DNA of 64,000 bases from Pseudomonadota bacterium (lineage in GTDB: Bacteria > Pseudomonadota > Alphaproteobacteria > Rhizobiales > Rhizobiaceae), in assembly GCA_023457435.1 (NCBI GenBank), contig JAEWLS010000036.1:124001-188000 (forward strand), read 5' to 3'. Shown in pieces: positions 32,542 through 41,018 of this stretch. A program made the translations under genes and the position numbers. Every line of letters starts with the position of its first letter. Within the stretch, counting starts at the first letter, position 1. Below the pieces are notes generated by a model. It had not been told where the DNA came from. It saw nothing but the letters and a program-made list of their open reading frames with translations, and did no database searches.

Positions 32542-33159
32542 TTACTGGGGACCGAAGGCGAACTCGGCCTCGAGCGTGTCGGCACGCTGGAGGCTGGCGA
32601 ATTCGACGGCAACGCCGTCCTCGAAATGACGGACCACGCGCCCGCGCATGGTTCCGAGAGAGACCTCGGTGCCGAGCGCCGGCTTGACGGCGATCTCAAT
32701 GCCGGCGCCCGACAGCGACAGATCGATGATGCGGCACTGATACTGCCGTCCGTCGGGCAGCTTGAGGTGGGTGATCGGATTGCGCGGCGCGATGCGCTCG
32801 TGCCGCCGGTCTTCCGGAAGGTCCAGCTCGTGCTTGTTCGCGAGCCAGGTCAACTGAGCCGCGAGCTTGTCTCGCTTGCGGTCGGAGGCGACGATGGTCA
32901 TCGCGAACCCGTCCTCCAGGCGACGGGTGAGGATACCCTCGATGCGGCCTATATGGTCGAGATAGGCAATCACGCGCTCGCCGGGAGATCCCATCGAATC
33001 GGTGCGAAGCGCGACGTTGCCAGGTGACATGTCGATGACCTGGCAATGATGCTCGGAACGGTCCTCGAGCATGAAGCGCCCGTAGATCTTGACGCGTACG
33101 CGCTGGAAGTTGCGCCGCTCCGCGCGCGAAGAAGAAAGGTCTGGTGCCGCAGACGCCAT
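32542..33159 (-). CDS. Tandem PilZ-domain protein
   Basis: 205 residues from ATG 33159 (MASAAPDL); a longer TTG 33231 start is possible. The second half is a PilZ domain with RRHER (RxxxR type) and DLSLSGAGIE (DxSxxG), the c-di-GMP contacts. The first half has a PilZ-like pattern with RRNFQR and DMSPGN, the final Gly replaced by Asn, so it may be degenerate. Probably a c-di-GMP effector; target unknown. It lies just downstream of the PAS_5 gene in the same direction. Confidence 0.85.
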   Translation of the reverse strand: MASAAPDLSSSRAERRNFQRVRVKIYGRFMLEDRSEHHCQVIDMSPGNVALRTDSMGSPGERVIAYLDHIGRIEGILTRRLEDGFAMTIVASDRKRDKLAAQLTWLANKHELDLPEDRRHERIAPRNPITHLKLPDGRQYQCRIIDLSLSGAGIEIAVKPALGTEVSLGTMRGRVVRHFEDGVAVEFASLQRADTLEAEFAFGPQ

Positions 33160-33237
33160 TGCCGCCGATTTCCCAAGCCGCTCGATCGGCCGATTCTTTA
33201 CCGGGAAATCTATTCGGCGCTCGGTTAACAACTTGTG

Positions 33238-33885
33238 TTATGCCGGTTTGGCGGGGCTCGGATCTCTTCCGCCATCCAGTACGACCAGATGCCGCACGCG
33301 TCGGCCGCCGGCGCTCGCCTCGCCGCGTGCCGGCATCTCCGGCATGAACGAGGGCACGCGCAGGGCCGGACGGTTGCGCAGGAACGTCGGTTCAAGGTTC
33401 GGATCGACGACCCTGAGCGTGTCGACACGGCATTCGACGATCGGGTCGGCGCCCAGCCAGAATGGTTTTTCGGTGGAGACGATGGATCCGAGCGCGCGCG
33501 GGCTGTCGCCGCCCCCTTCGAGCGGTAGCGCGATGAGTTCGAGGCTGGTGTGTCTGTCGGTGCGGGTGACGGCGTCGACCGTAATGACGACGACGGAATC
33601 GCGGTGCAGCGCGTCATGGATCAGCCGCGCGACGACGCGCTGGTCTTTCAGCGCCCAGAGCGAGTTGAAGGCGAAGCCCTTGAGCTCCCGGCCAAACAGG
33701 GCGCAGAGGCGCGTGCCGGCAAGGCGGAAGACGGCTTCGCGGCGCGCGTCGGTCTCGAGGATGAACGTGTCGGCCAGCATCTTCTTGATGTCGGCCGGCT
33801 CGATCTCCGTGCGGCGCGGCGCTGCTCTGCGATCCCTCAGCCTGTTCCAGTACTGGAACAGGGAAACGGTCCCCTCATGCCTCAT
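33238..33885 (-). CDS. PAS_5 family protein
   Basis: 215 residues. VSLFQYWNRLRDRRAAPRRTEIEPADIKKMLADTFILE is the typical opening of the rhizobial PAS_5 (PF07310) family, followed by the PAS-like core (FRLAGTRLCALFGRELKG). There is no output domain, so it is probably a sensor or adaptor. It precedes the PilZ gene by about 78 bp in the same direction. PAS_5/PilZ pairing is frequent in rhizobia as far as I recall, which is only weak evidence for shared signalling. Confidence 0.8.
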   Translation of the reverse strand: MRHEGTVSLFQYWNRLRDRRAAPRRTEIEPADIKKMLADTFILETDARREAVFRLAGTRLCALFGRELKGFAFNSLWALKDQRVVARLIHDALHRDSVVVITVDAVTRTDRHTSLELIALPLEGGGDSPRALGSIVSTEKPFWLGADPIVECRVDTLRVVDPNLEPTFLRNRPALRVPSFMPEMPARGEASAGGRRVRHLVVLDGGRDPSPAKPA

Positions 33886-34206
33886 GGCGCAGTCCCTTCC
33901 AAGCCTCGATATGTGCCGCTTTGAGACAGATTCTCCGTTTGCGCGGCCCGGTATGGACTGCGTTGCAGAAGGCGTGCCAGTCGGGTGACGAGTTGTTAAC
34001 GCTCATCGCCCGGATTAGGGTTAACGATTGGTTTCGATTGTCCGGCGCCGTCCGCCATGAGAGGGTGGCTCATCGAACCGCAGCGCAGGGGACACGGTCG
34101 CGACGGTAAGGAGCTCTCGGGGCAGGGTAACTGGGGACTCGACAAGCCGCCCGCAGGCAACTGCGGGCGGCTTTCCATTTGCCGGCACGCCTGATAGCCG
34201 AACGGC
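33886..34206 (+). other. 321-bp intergenic region with a candidate small RNA or attenuator
   Basis: No ORF with coding character. On the plus strand a weak TTGTTA-N17-TAGGGT pair lies near 33993-34021 (from AGTTGTTAACG to GATTAGGGT). Local hairpins follow (for example ATGAG/CTCAT near 34057-34073), and the stretch ends in a strong intrinsic terminator (34144-34176) only 30 bp before the rhomboid ATG. This implies a transcript of roughly 150 nt ending here. It could be an independent sRNA or a 5' attenuator of the rhomboid gene. It resembles no riboswitch I know. Confidence 0.4.
34144..34176 (+). terminator. Strong intrinsic terminator before the rhomboid gene
   Basis: AAGCCGCCCGCAG (34144-34156), loop GCAA, and CTGCGGGCGGCTT (34161-34173) form a perfect 13-bp stem continued by T-rich TCCATTT. 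The U-tract favours the plus strand. The upstream gene on this side is on the minus strand and divergent, so the terminated transcript is not any annotated gene. Confidence 0.85.
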
Positions 34207-34926
34207 ATGAGCGTACCGAGCATCGATCCGCAGGAGCCGCCGCCAGGCCGCGAGCCGGTCTTCAACATCCCGGCCATCGTCGTCGCCTTCATCGCGCTCT
34301 GCGCGGGGCTGCACTTTTTCAGAATGGCCGTGCTGAGCCCAGAGGCAGACATGTCGCTCCTCCTGCGCTTCGCCTTCTGGCCGATTCGCTACAGCGGCGG
34401 ATACGATCTCGACGTCTACGCGTTTGTCAGCCCGGTGAGTTATTCGCTCCTTCATGGCGACTTGCTGCATCTCGCGGTGAACATGGTGTGGCTCGCCGCC
34501 TTCGGTTCGCCGCTGGCGCGACGGCTGGGCGTGCCGCGCTTCATCCTCTTCTGGATCGTGACATCGCTCGGCGCCGTCGCGTTGCATTTTGCGGTTTATC
34601 CGAACGGGATCGCGCCGCTGGTGGGCGCGTCCGGCGCCATTTCCGGAATGATGGGAGCCGCCGCACGGTTCGGCTTTCGCATCGACCGCCGCGAAGGGCG
34701 CGGCCGGTTCAACGGCCCTGTGTTGCCGATCCCGGTTGTCCTGACCATGCGGCCGGTGGTCGTCTTCCTGGTCGTATGGATGATCATCAACGTGGTGACC
34801 GGGCTCGGCTTCGCGACGCCAGGGGTACAGGGCCAGATAGCGTGGGAGGCCCATGTCGGCGGGTTCCTGATCGGCTTCCTTGGCTTGCGCCTGTTCGATC
34901 GTAGGATCATGTCTGAACTTGCTTGA
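34207..34926 (+). CDS. Rhomboid-family intramembrane serine protease
   Basis: 239 residues with six to seven transmembrane segments. HLAVNMVWLAAFGSPLARRLG carries the HxxxN feature, GASGAISGMMGA the catalytic Ser (GxSG), and EAHVGGFLIGFLGLRL the catalytic His. It cleaves membrane-protein substrates within the bilayer; substrates are unknown. It has no clear Shine-Dalgarno, and a terminator ends 30 bp upstream, so its promoter or read-through is of interest. Confidence 0.92.
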   Translation: MSVPSIDPQEPPPGREPVFNIPAIVVAFIALCAGLHFFRMAVLSPEADMSLLLRFAFWPIRYSGGYDLDVYAFVSPVSYSLLHGDLLHLAVNMVWLAAFGSPLARRLGVPRFILFWIVTSLGAVALHFAVYPNGIAPLVGASGAISGMMGAAARFGFRIDRREGRGRFNGPVLPIPVVLTMRPVVVFLVVWMIINVVTGLGFATPGVQGQIAWEAHVGGFLIGFLGLRLFDRRIMSELA

Positions 34927-35003
34927 AACCTGTCCTGAGTGAGCGCACCATGTCCGCGGGTGTAGTCGGAGGGAGTGCTTCGTAGGCCAACAGGAGGTTC
35001 AAC

Positions 35004-35435
35004 ATGTCGGTCAAGCAGATCCTTGAAGCCAAGGGACGCGACGTCGTGACGATCACGCCCGATGCGACGATCGGAGAGGCAGTTGCCTTGCTGGCCGCGC
35101 GCAAGATAGGCGCGGTGGTGGTCACGGGCGTCGAGCGACACATTGCAGGAATCCTGTCCGAACGCGACGTGGTGCGCTTGCTGGGCAGCAAGGGTGCAGA
35201 CGCGCTGCAACTGCCGGTATCTTCGGCAATGACGACCAAAGTGCAGAGCTGCAGCGAGACCCACAGCATCAATCGGGTGATGGAAATCATGACGCGCGGG
35301 CGCTTCCGGCATTTGCCGGTCGAACGCGACGGTCAGCTTGACGGCATCATCTCGATCGGAGACGTCGTTAAGGTACGCATCGAAGAGGTCGAGCGCGAAG
35401 CCGAAGACATCAAGCAGTACATCGCGACCGCCTGA
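35004..35435 (+). CDS. Two-CBS-domain protein
   Basis: 143 residues made of a Bateman pair: CBS1 about 9-65 (VVTITPDATIGEAVALLAARKIGAVVV, then GILSERDVVRLL) and CBS2 about 77-135 (SCSETHSINRVMEIMTRGRFRHLPVE, then GIISIGDVVK). CBS pairs bind adenine nucleotides. Stand-alone members are sensors or partners of unknown enzymes. AGGAGG lies just before ATG 35004. A hairpin overlaps its stop codon. Confidence 0.92.
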   Translation: MSVKQILEAKGRDVVTITPDATIGEAVALLAARKIGAVVVTGVERHIAGILSERDVVRLLGSKGADALQLPVSSAMTTKVQSCSETHSINRVMEIMTRGRFRHLPVERDGQLDGIISIGDVVKVRIEEVEREAEDIKQYIATA

Positions 35436-35444
35436 GGGCGGTCG
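35425..35444 (+). terminator. Hairpin overlapping the CBS gene stop codon
   Basis: CGACCGCC (35425-35432) and GGCGGTCG (35437-35444) form an 8-bp stem with a 4-nt loop containing the TGA stop. No T-run follows, so it is a weak intrinsic terminator or a 3'-end stabiliser. The remaining 260 bp before gatB show no gene, only unlikely short ORFs. Confidence 0.5.
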
Positions 35445-35704
35445 AACGCGCGCACGGGCAGGAGTCTGCGCGAACGAGTCGGCGCCACCGCAGCGCTCGA
35501 ACATGGGGGCTGCATCGGCTCAGTGTGGGAAATGGCGCGTCTCATGCTGGCAATGCGCCCATGAGGTCTCTGCAATCGTGCGGAGAGAGTGGCTACGCGC
35601 CCGCTCGAGTGCATTGTCCTGATCGATCGCGCATCGCTTGCCTCGAACAGGTGATTGCACTAGGCGACTTCAGATAAATCTTTTGCACCGCACACGGCAC
35701 GCGC

Positions 35705-37207
35705 ATGACCATCGTGGATACCCGCACGCCAGACCCGAAGCGTCTTGTTCCAGGCGCCACAGGCGACTGGGAGATTGTTATCGGCATGGAGGTGCACGCT
35801 CAGGTCACCTCGCAGTCGAAGCTGTTTTCGGGAGCCTCAACCAGGTTCGGCGCTGAACCGAACTCCAATGTCAGCCTCGTCGACGCTGCCATGCCCGGCA
35901 TGCTTCCGGTGATCAACGAAGAGTGCGTGAAGCAGGCGATCAGAACCGGGCTCGGACTGAAGGCTCAGATCAACCACCGCTCGGTTTTCGACCGGAAGAA
36001 CTACTTCTATCCCGACCTCCCGCAAGGCTACCAGATTTCTCAGTACAAGCAGCCGATCGTGGGCGAGGGCAAGGTGACCGTTTCCGTCGGTCCCGACCGC
36101 CAAGGCAAGTTCGAAGACATCGAGATCGGCATTGAGCGGCTTCATCTCGAGCAGGATGCTGGCAAGTCCATCCACGACCAGCACCCGACGATGAGCTATG
36201 TCGACCTGAACCGCTCTGGCGTCGCGCTCATGGAGATCGTCTCCAAGCCCGACATGCGGTCTTCGGACGAGGCGAAGGCGTACCTCACCAAGCTGCGCAC
36301 CATCCTGCGCTATCTCGGCACGTGCGACGGCAACATGGACGAGGGGTCGATGCGCGCCGACGTCAACGTCTCGGTACGTAAGCCTGGTGGCGAATTCGGA
36401 ACGCGGTGCGAGATCAAGAACGTCAACTCGATCCGCTTCGTCGGCCAGGCCATCGAGTACGAGGCCCGGCGCCAGATTGCGCTGCTCGAAGATGGCAGCA
36501 GCGTCGACCAGGAGACGCGGCTGTTCGATCCTGGCAAGGGCGAGACGCGCTCGATGCGTTCGAAGGAAGAGGCTCACGACTACCGCTATTTCCCCGACCC
36601 GGACCTTCTACCGCTCGAATTCGACCAGGCCTATGTCGATGCGCTCGCCAAGGATTTGGTCGAGCTCCCGGACGACAAGAAGGCGCGGTTCGTCGAAACG
36701 ATGGGCCTGTCCCCTTACGACGCTTCCGTGCTGGTGTCGGAAAAGGCCATTGCGGACTATTTCGAGAAAGTGGCGGAAGGTCGCGACGGCAAGACCGCAG
36801 CCAATTGGGTGATCAACGATCTGCTGGGTGCGCTCAACCGCATCGGCAAGGACATCGAGACCACGCCCGTCTCGCCAGCTCAGCTTGGCGCGATTATTGA
36901 CCTGATCAAGGACGGCACCATTTCCGGCAAAATCGCCAAGGATCTGTTCGAGATCGTGCTCACCGAAGGAGGCGACCCGCGCCAGCTGGTCGAAGAACGC
37001 GGCTTGAAGCAGGTGACCGATACCGGCGCTATCGAGAAGGCGGTGGCCGAGATAATCGCGGCGAACCCGGACAAGGTAGCGCAGGCTCAGGCGAAGCCGA
37101 CGCTCGCGGGCTGGTTCGTGGGGCAAGTGATGAAAGCCACCGGCGGCAAGGCCAACCCGCAGGCGGTGAACGAACTGGTCAAGGCAAAGCTGGGCATTGC
37201 CGACTGA
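35705..37207 (+). CDS. gatB: Asp-tRNA(Asn)/Glu-tRNA(Gln) amidotransferase subunit B
   Basis: 500 residues: WEIVIGMEVHAQVTSQSKLFSGAST opening, FDRKNYFYPDLPQGYQISQ, and the GatB signature in YVDLNRSGVALMEIVSKPDMRSSDEAKAY, followed by a C-terminal GatB/YqeY helical domain. With GatA and GatC it amidates mischarged Glu-tRNA(Gln)/Asp-tRNA(Asn). gatA and gatC are not in the window. The stop overlaps the ATG of the GNAT gene by one base (37207). Confidence 0.97.
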   Translation: MTIVDTRTPDPKRLVPGATGDWEIVIGMEVHAQVTSQSKLFSGASTRFGAEPNSNVSLVDAAMPGMLPVINEECVKQAIRTGLGLKAQINHRSVFDRKNYFYPDLPQGYQISQYKQPIVGEGKVTVSVGPDRQGKFEDIEIGIERLHLEQDAGKSIHDQHPTMSYVDLNRSGVALMEIVSKPDMRSSDEAKAYLTKLRTILRYLGTCDGNMDEGSMRADVNVSVRKPGGEFGTRCEIKNVNSIRFVGQAIEYEARRQIALLEDGSSVDQETRLFDPGKGETRSMRSKEEAHDYRYFPDPDLLPLEFDQAYVDALAKDLVELPDDKKARFVETMGLSPYDASVLVSEKAIADYFEKVAEGRDGKTAANWVINDLLGALNRIGKDIETTPVSPAQLGAIIDLIKDGTISGKIAKDLFEIVLTEGGDPRQLVEERGLKQVTDTGAIEKAVAEIIAANPDKVAQAQAKPTLAGWFVGQVMKATGGKANPQAVNELVKAKLGIAD

Positions 37208-37669
37208 TGTTCGTGCGCACCGCCGGCGAGCGCGACCTGAAAGCGATACGCGAGCTCCTGGTCGAAACCTGGCACTCGACCTATGACACGATCTACGGCG
37301 CCGAGAAGGTCACGGCCATCACGGACGCCTGGCATTCTATCGCTGCGCTGCGCGGTCAGGTCGAGATGCCCCGCTCGGAGTTCGTCGTGGCCGACGACGG
37401 GCGAAGGCAAGGTGGTGCGTCTCCATCAGCTTTACGTGCGCCCTTCAATGCAGGGCAGGGGTGTCGGCGGCTTGCTCCTCGACGAGATCGAGAACGCCTT
37501 TCCCGAAGCCGACAAGGTCCGCCTCGAGGTCGAGGAGAAGAACGCCAAGGCCGTCGCCTTCTACGTGGGCCAGGGTTTCTCGGAAGTCGGCCGCACCGAG
37601 AACTGCGGCAAGGATCAATCCGGCATCCCCGCCCTCGTGTTCGAGCGGCCGATCGTCTGGGCGGACTGA
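37207..37669 (+). pseudogene. GNAT acetyltransferase split by a +1 frameshift
   Basis: The first frame starts at ATG 37207 (MFVRTAGERDLKAIRELLVE) and is good GNAT sequence up to EFVVADDG at about 37400. The rest of the GNAT fold continues in the next frame: GEGKVVRLHQLYVRPSMQGR, GVGGLLLDEIE and NAKAVAFYVGQGF, ending at 37669. Removing one G from the GGG at 37399-37401 rejoins them as one protein of about 153 residues with the acetyl-CoA motif RPSMQGRGVGG. It is either a sequencing error in a homopolymer or a recent inactivation; the downstream half is undamaged. Coupled to gatB. Confidence 0.85.
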
Positions 37670-37735
37670 CTTGCCAATCCTGGGCGCGAGCGCCATAAGG
37701 CGCGGACTCCCGACACATGCACGCGAGTGCCTTCC

Positions 37736-38134
37736 ATGAAGACTTTTCTGCTTCAATTCTTCACCTGGTGGAGCGGCCAGACGCTTGGCACGCGCTTCTT
37801 CACGTGGCGCAAAGGCACAAGGGTCGGCCAGGATGAATTGGGCAATGTGTATTATGAGGGCGGGAAGGACGTTTACGGCCGACCGCGGCGCTGGGTGATC
37901 TACAACGGCGTTGCCGAGGCGAGCAGCATCCCGCCCGGCTGGCACGGCTGGATGCACCACCGTGTCGATACTGCGCCGTCGGCGGAAACCTATAGCCCGC
38001 GCGAGTGGGAGAAGGCACACATCCCGAATATGACCGGCACGCCGAATGCGTACCGGCCCAAGGGGTCGCTTCTGTCGACCGGCGAGCGCCCGCGTGTCAC
38101 CGGCGACTACGATGCCTGGACGCCGTCCAGCTGA
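37736..38134 (+). CDS. NADH:ubiquinone oxidoreductase subunit NDUFA12 family
   Basis: 132 residues from ATG 37736. The conserved pattern FTWWSGQTLGTRFFTWRKGTRVGQDELGNVYYE, RRWVIYNG, VPPGWHGWMHH-like IPPGWHGWMHH and a C-terminal KPHxPN-like KAHIPNMTGT identify the B17.2/NDUFA12 supernumerary subunit of complex I in alphaproteobacteria and mitochondria. It lies away from any nuo cluster, as usual. It is followed by a DUF2155 gene. Confidence 0.92.
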   Translation: MKTFLLQFFTWWSGQTLGTRFFTWRKGTRVGQDELGNVYYEGGKDVYGRPRRWVIYNGVAEASSIPPGWHGWMHHRVDTAPSAETYSPREWEKAHIPNMTGTPNAYRPKGSLLSTGERPRVTGDYDAWTPSS

Positions 38135-38223
38135 GCCCCGGCGGTCCGATATCGCCACAATTCGCGTCTAGCCGAGTCTCCGTTTCCCTCGTACCGAGGG
38201 ACGCGAGTGAAGCTGGTGCCTGC

Positions 38224-38673
38224 ATGATTCGTCGTACACTTCGCAGCATTTTCATCGCTTCGCAGGCGGCGTTGCTTGCCGGCGCGGCGATTGCTCAGGA
38301 CAAGCCTGCAGACCCTGCCGTCGAGGAACGGGTGCAGAACCCGGTGGCCGAGTTCGCCGGTATCGACAAGATCACCGGGCGCATCATCACGTTCGATGTC
38401 TATATCAACGAGACGGTGCAGTTCGGCGCGCTCCAGGTGACCCCGAAAGTATGCATTTCGAGCCCTGATACGGCGGAACCCAGGACGGACTCGTTCGTCG
38501 AGGTCGACGAGATCACTCTCGACCGCAAGATCCGCAGGATATTCTCGGGCTGGATGTTCGCCGAGAGCCCGGGTCTGAACGCCGTCGAGCACGCGGTCTA
38601 TGACGTGTGGCTGAGAAGCTGCAAGCAGTCGTCCGAGGTCCCGCCACCGAAGGCGGCGCAGGCCGGCGGCTAG
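38224..38673 (+). CDS. Exported DUF2155 family protein
   Basis: 149 residues with a signal peptide (about 1-24, ending AIAQ). The mature domain, VAEFAGIDKITGRIITFDVYINETVQFGALQVTPKVC, then FVEVDEI and IFSGWMFAESPGLNAVEHAVYDVWLRSC, matches DUF2155, an alphaproteobacterial periplasmic family with conserved Cys. It is commonly adjacent to the NDUFA12 gene, as here; the functional connection is unknown. Confidence 0.88.
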   Translation: MIRRTLRSIFIASQAALLAGAAIAQDKPADPAVEERVQNPVAEFAGIDKITGRIITFDVYINETVQFGALQVTPKVCISSPDTAEPRTDSFVEVDEITLDRKIRRIFSGWMFAESPGLNAVEHAVYDVWLRSCKQSSEVPPPKAAQAGG

Positions 38674-38748
38674 CAAACCTTCTGACCTAGCGGGAGCGAA
38701 AATTCTACGGCTGCGTTCTGACGTGACACCTACTCATGGAGTTGTGGC

Positions 38749-39117
38749 ATGTCATCGCTGAAGGACCGGCTTTTCGATCTCGAAGAAGGTTTTTGGGAAG
38801 GCGACGCGGAATTTTACCGGCTGAATGCCGACGACCAGTGTCTCGTGGCGTTTCCGGGGATGATCGACGTGCTTGAACGCGAAGCGCTGGCGCAGACGGT
38901 CAATCCCGACACTCGCTGGAAGAACGTCAGCTTTTCCAACGAGCGCCTGCTCTGCCCGAGCCCCACCATCGCGGTGATCGCATACGAGGCGCAGGCCCAG
39001 CAGGGCGACGGCGAGCCGCGGCTGTCATCGGTGTCCTCCGGCTACATAGAGCGCGACGGCAAATGGAAACTGGCGTGGCATCATCATACCCCGCTCGGCA
39101 AAAGAGAGGAACGATGA
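38749..39117 (+). CDS. SnoaL/DUF4440-like small protein
   Basis: 122 residues of the NTF2-like alpha+beta type: an N-terminal helix (LKDRLFDLEEGFWEGDAEFYR), central SFSNERLLCPSPTIAVIAYEAQA and a C-terminal strand pair ending GYIERDGKWKLAWHHHTPL. This matches the SnoaL/DUF4440 folds that bind small hydrophobic ligands or serve as isomerases, but no specific function can be claimed. It stands alone between DUF2155 and eno. Confidence 0.65.
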   Translation: MSSLKDRLFDLEEGFWEGDAEFYRLNADDQCLVAFPGMIDVLEREALAQTVNPDTRWKNVSFSNERLLCPSPTIAVIAYEAQAQQGDGEPRLSSVSSGYIERDGKWKLAWHHHTPLGKREER

Positions 39118-39312
39118 CCGGCAACTGACGCTGGCGCTAACGGGGCGCGATCCGCCCGCGGCACGGGATGCGGCCTTTTCCTATTATAAAGTGCCGCCGT
39201 ACTGGATCCAATCTGTTCCTCATCCGCACCGTTCGGCGCGGCGATTGCGAGCATGGCTCTCTTGAGTTAGGAGGGCGCACCTCCCAATCCCGCGACCGAA
39301 CTGGAGTGCGCC

Positions 39313-40587
39313 GTGACTGCCATCATCGACATCGTTGGGCGCGAGATTCTCGACAGCCGCGGAAATCCTACCGTCGAGGTCGACGTTCGCCTGGAGGACG
39401 GGTCGTTCGGGCGCGCTGCCGTGCCGTCAGGGGCTTCCACCGGCGCGCACGAAGCTGTGGAACTGCGCGATGGCGGGAAGCGATACCTCGGCAAGGGCGT
39501 GTCGCAGGCGGTCGAAGCGGTCAACGGCGAGCTGTTCGAGGCGATCGGCGGTCTCGAGGCGGAGGACCAGCTCCATATCGACAAGACGATGGTCCTGCTC
39601 GACGGAACCCCCAACAAATCCCGCCTGGGCGCGAACGCCATCCTCGGAGTCTCGCTCGCTGTTGCAAAGGCTGCGGCGCAGGCCTCGGGATTGCCGCTGT
39701 ACCGCTATGTAGGCGGCGCGGGTGCACACGTCTTGCCGGTGCCGATGATGAACATCATCAACGGCGGTGCGCACGCCGACAATCCCATCGACTTCCAGGA
39801 ATTCATGATCATGCCGGTCGGCGCGGAGTCTTTCCGCGAGGGACTGCGCTGGGGTGCGGAAATCTTCCACACGCTGAAGAAGCGGCTCAAGGATGCCGGC
39901 CACAACACCAATGTGGGCGACGAGGGCGGGTTCGCACCGAACCTTAAAAGCGCTCAGGCCGGCCTCGACTTCGTGATGGCCTCGATCGAGGCAGCCGGCT
40001 ATCGGCCCGGGGAGGACGTGGCCCTGGCACTCGACTGCGCTTCGACGGAGTTCTTCAAGGACGGCAACTACGTCTACGAAGGCGAGAGAAAGACCCGCGA
40101 CCCCAAGACACAGGCCAAATATCTCGCGAAGCTCGCAACCGACTATCCGATCATCTCGATCGAAGACGGCATGGCGGAGGACGACTGGGATGGTTGGAAG
40201 GTACTGACCGATTTGATCGGCAAGAAGGTCCAGCTCGTGGGCGACGATCTGTTCGTGACGAACTCGGCGCGGCTGCGTGACGGGATCGGCATGGGCGTCG
40301 CGAATTCGATCCTGGTGAAGGTCAATCAGATCGGATCGCTTTCCGAGACGCTCGACGCGGTCGAGACGGCCCATCGGGCGGGCTATTCTGTAGTCATGTC
40401 GCATCGCTCCGGCGAAACTGAAGACACCACCATTGCCGATCTCGCCGTCGCAACGAATTGCGGTCAGATAAAAACCGGCTCTCTCGCGCGCTCCGACAGG
40501 CTTGCAAAATACAACCAGTTGCTTCGGATCGAGGAGCAGCTCGGCAAGCAGGCACGCTACGCGGGGCGTGCCATCCTCAAAGCTTGA
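39313..40587 (+). CDS. eno: Enolase
   Basis: 424 residues starting at GTG 39313 (GGAG at 39302-39305). DSRGNPTVEVDV, GASTGAHEAVELRDG, the metal ligands in ALDCASTEF, SIEDGMAEDDW and GDDLFVTN, catalytic LVKVNQIGSLSET, and the SHRSGETEDTTIADLAVA signature are all present. It interconverts 2-phosphoglycerate and phosphoenolpyruvate. It heads the eno-ftsB-pdh block typical of alphaproteobacteria. Confidence 0.98.
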   Translation: MTAIIDIVGREILDSRGNPTVEVDVRLEDGSFGRAAVPSGASTGAHEAVELRDGGKRYLGKGVSQAVEAVNGELFEAIGGLEAEDQLHIDKTMVLLDGTPNKSRLGANAILGVSLAVAKAAAQASGLPLYRYVGGAGAHVLPVPMMNIINGGAHADNPIDFQEFMIMPVGAESFREGLRWGAEIFHTLKKRLKDAGHNTNVGDEGGFAPNLKSAQAGLDFVMASIEAAGYRPGEDVALALDCASTEFFKDGNYVYEGERKTRDPKTQAKYLAKLATDYPIISIEDGMAEDDWDGWKVLTDLIGKKVQLVGDDLFVTNSARLRDGIGMGVANSILVKVNQIGSLSETLDAVETAHRAGYSVVMSHRSGETEDTTIADLAVATNCGQIKTGSLARSDRLAKYNQLLRIEEQLGKQARYAGRAILKA

Positions 40588-40671
40588 GCGCGACGGCGGC
40601 GGCGTAACCTCGCCTTAAGCATGTTCAGGCAGAAGCGGAGAGTCTGAGTCCTTTCCGCGTATCGCTTGCCC

Positions 40672-40998
40672 ATGTGGACCCGCCAACGCAAGAATCGTCG
40701 CTACGGGGCCCTTATCGTCCCGGCACTTGCGGTCGCCTTCGTTTCCTACTTCGGGTACCATGCCCTGCACGGCGAGTACGGCATCTACGCACGCGAAGCT
40801 CTGCTCGTGCGTACTGCGCAGCTCAGCAACGAACTCGAGCGCGTCCGTGAGCAGAGACGACATCTGGAGCACCGCGTAGAGTTGCTACGCGATGGATCGG
40901 TCGAGCGGGACATGCTGGACGAGCAGGCACGACGCGCACTCAACGTCGCTCGGCCCGACGAGCTCATCGTCTTTCGGCGCACTACCGCAGAGAATTAA
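40672..40998 (+). CDS. ftsB: FtsB/DivIC-type septum formation initiator
   Basis: 108 residues: a basic N-terminus, one transmembrane helix (about 11-30), then a periplasmic coiled-coil (REALLVRTAQLSNELERVREQRRHLEHRVELL) and a short DMLDEQARRALNVARPDEL end with FtsB conservation. It bridges FtsL and FtsQ in the divisome. ATG 40672 is preferred over TTG 40666. Its place between eno and pdhA is classical for this class. Confidence 0.9.
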   Translation: MWTRQRKNRRYGALIVPALAVAFVSYFGYHALHGEYGIYAREALLVRTAQLSNELERVREQRRHLEHRVELLRDGSVERDMLDEQARRALNVARPDELIVFRRTTAEN

Positions 40999-41018
40999 CC
41001 CGAAACTAAATAATTCTG

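Noticed and set aside
32400..33231. TTG 33231 as the PilZ gene start
   Set aside because: The extra 24 residues have no RBS and no PilZ conservation; ATG 33159 fits better, although not proven.
35436..35704. Short antisense ORFs in the CBS-gatB gap (35333-35614, 35593-35787)
   Set aside because: No RBS, no domain, and composition typical of random GC-rich frames; the gap appears to hold only regulatory sequence.
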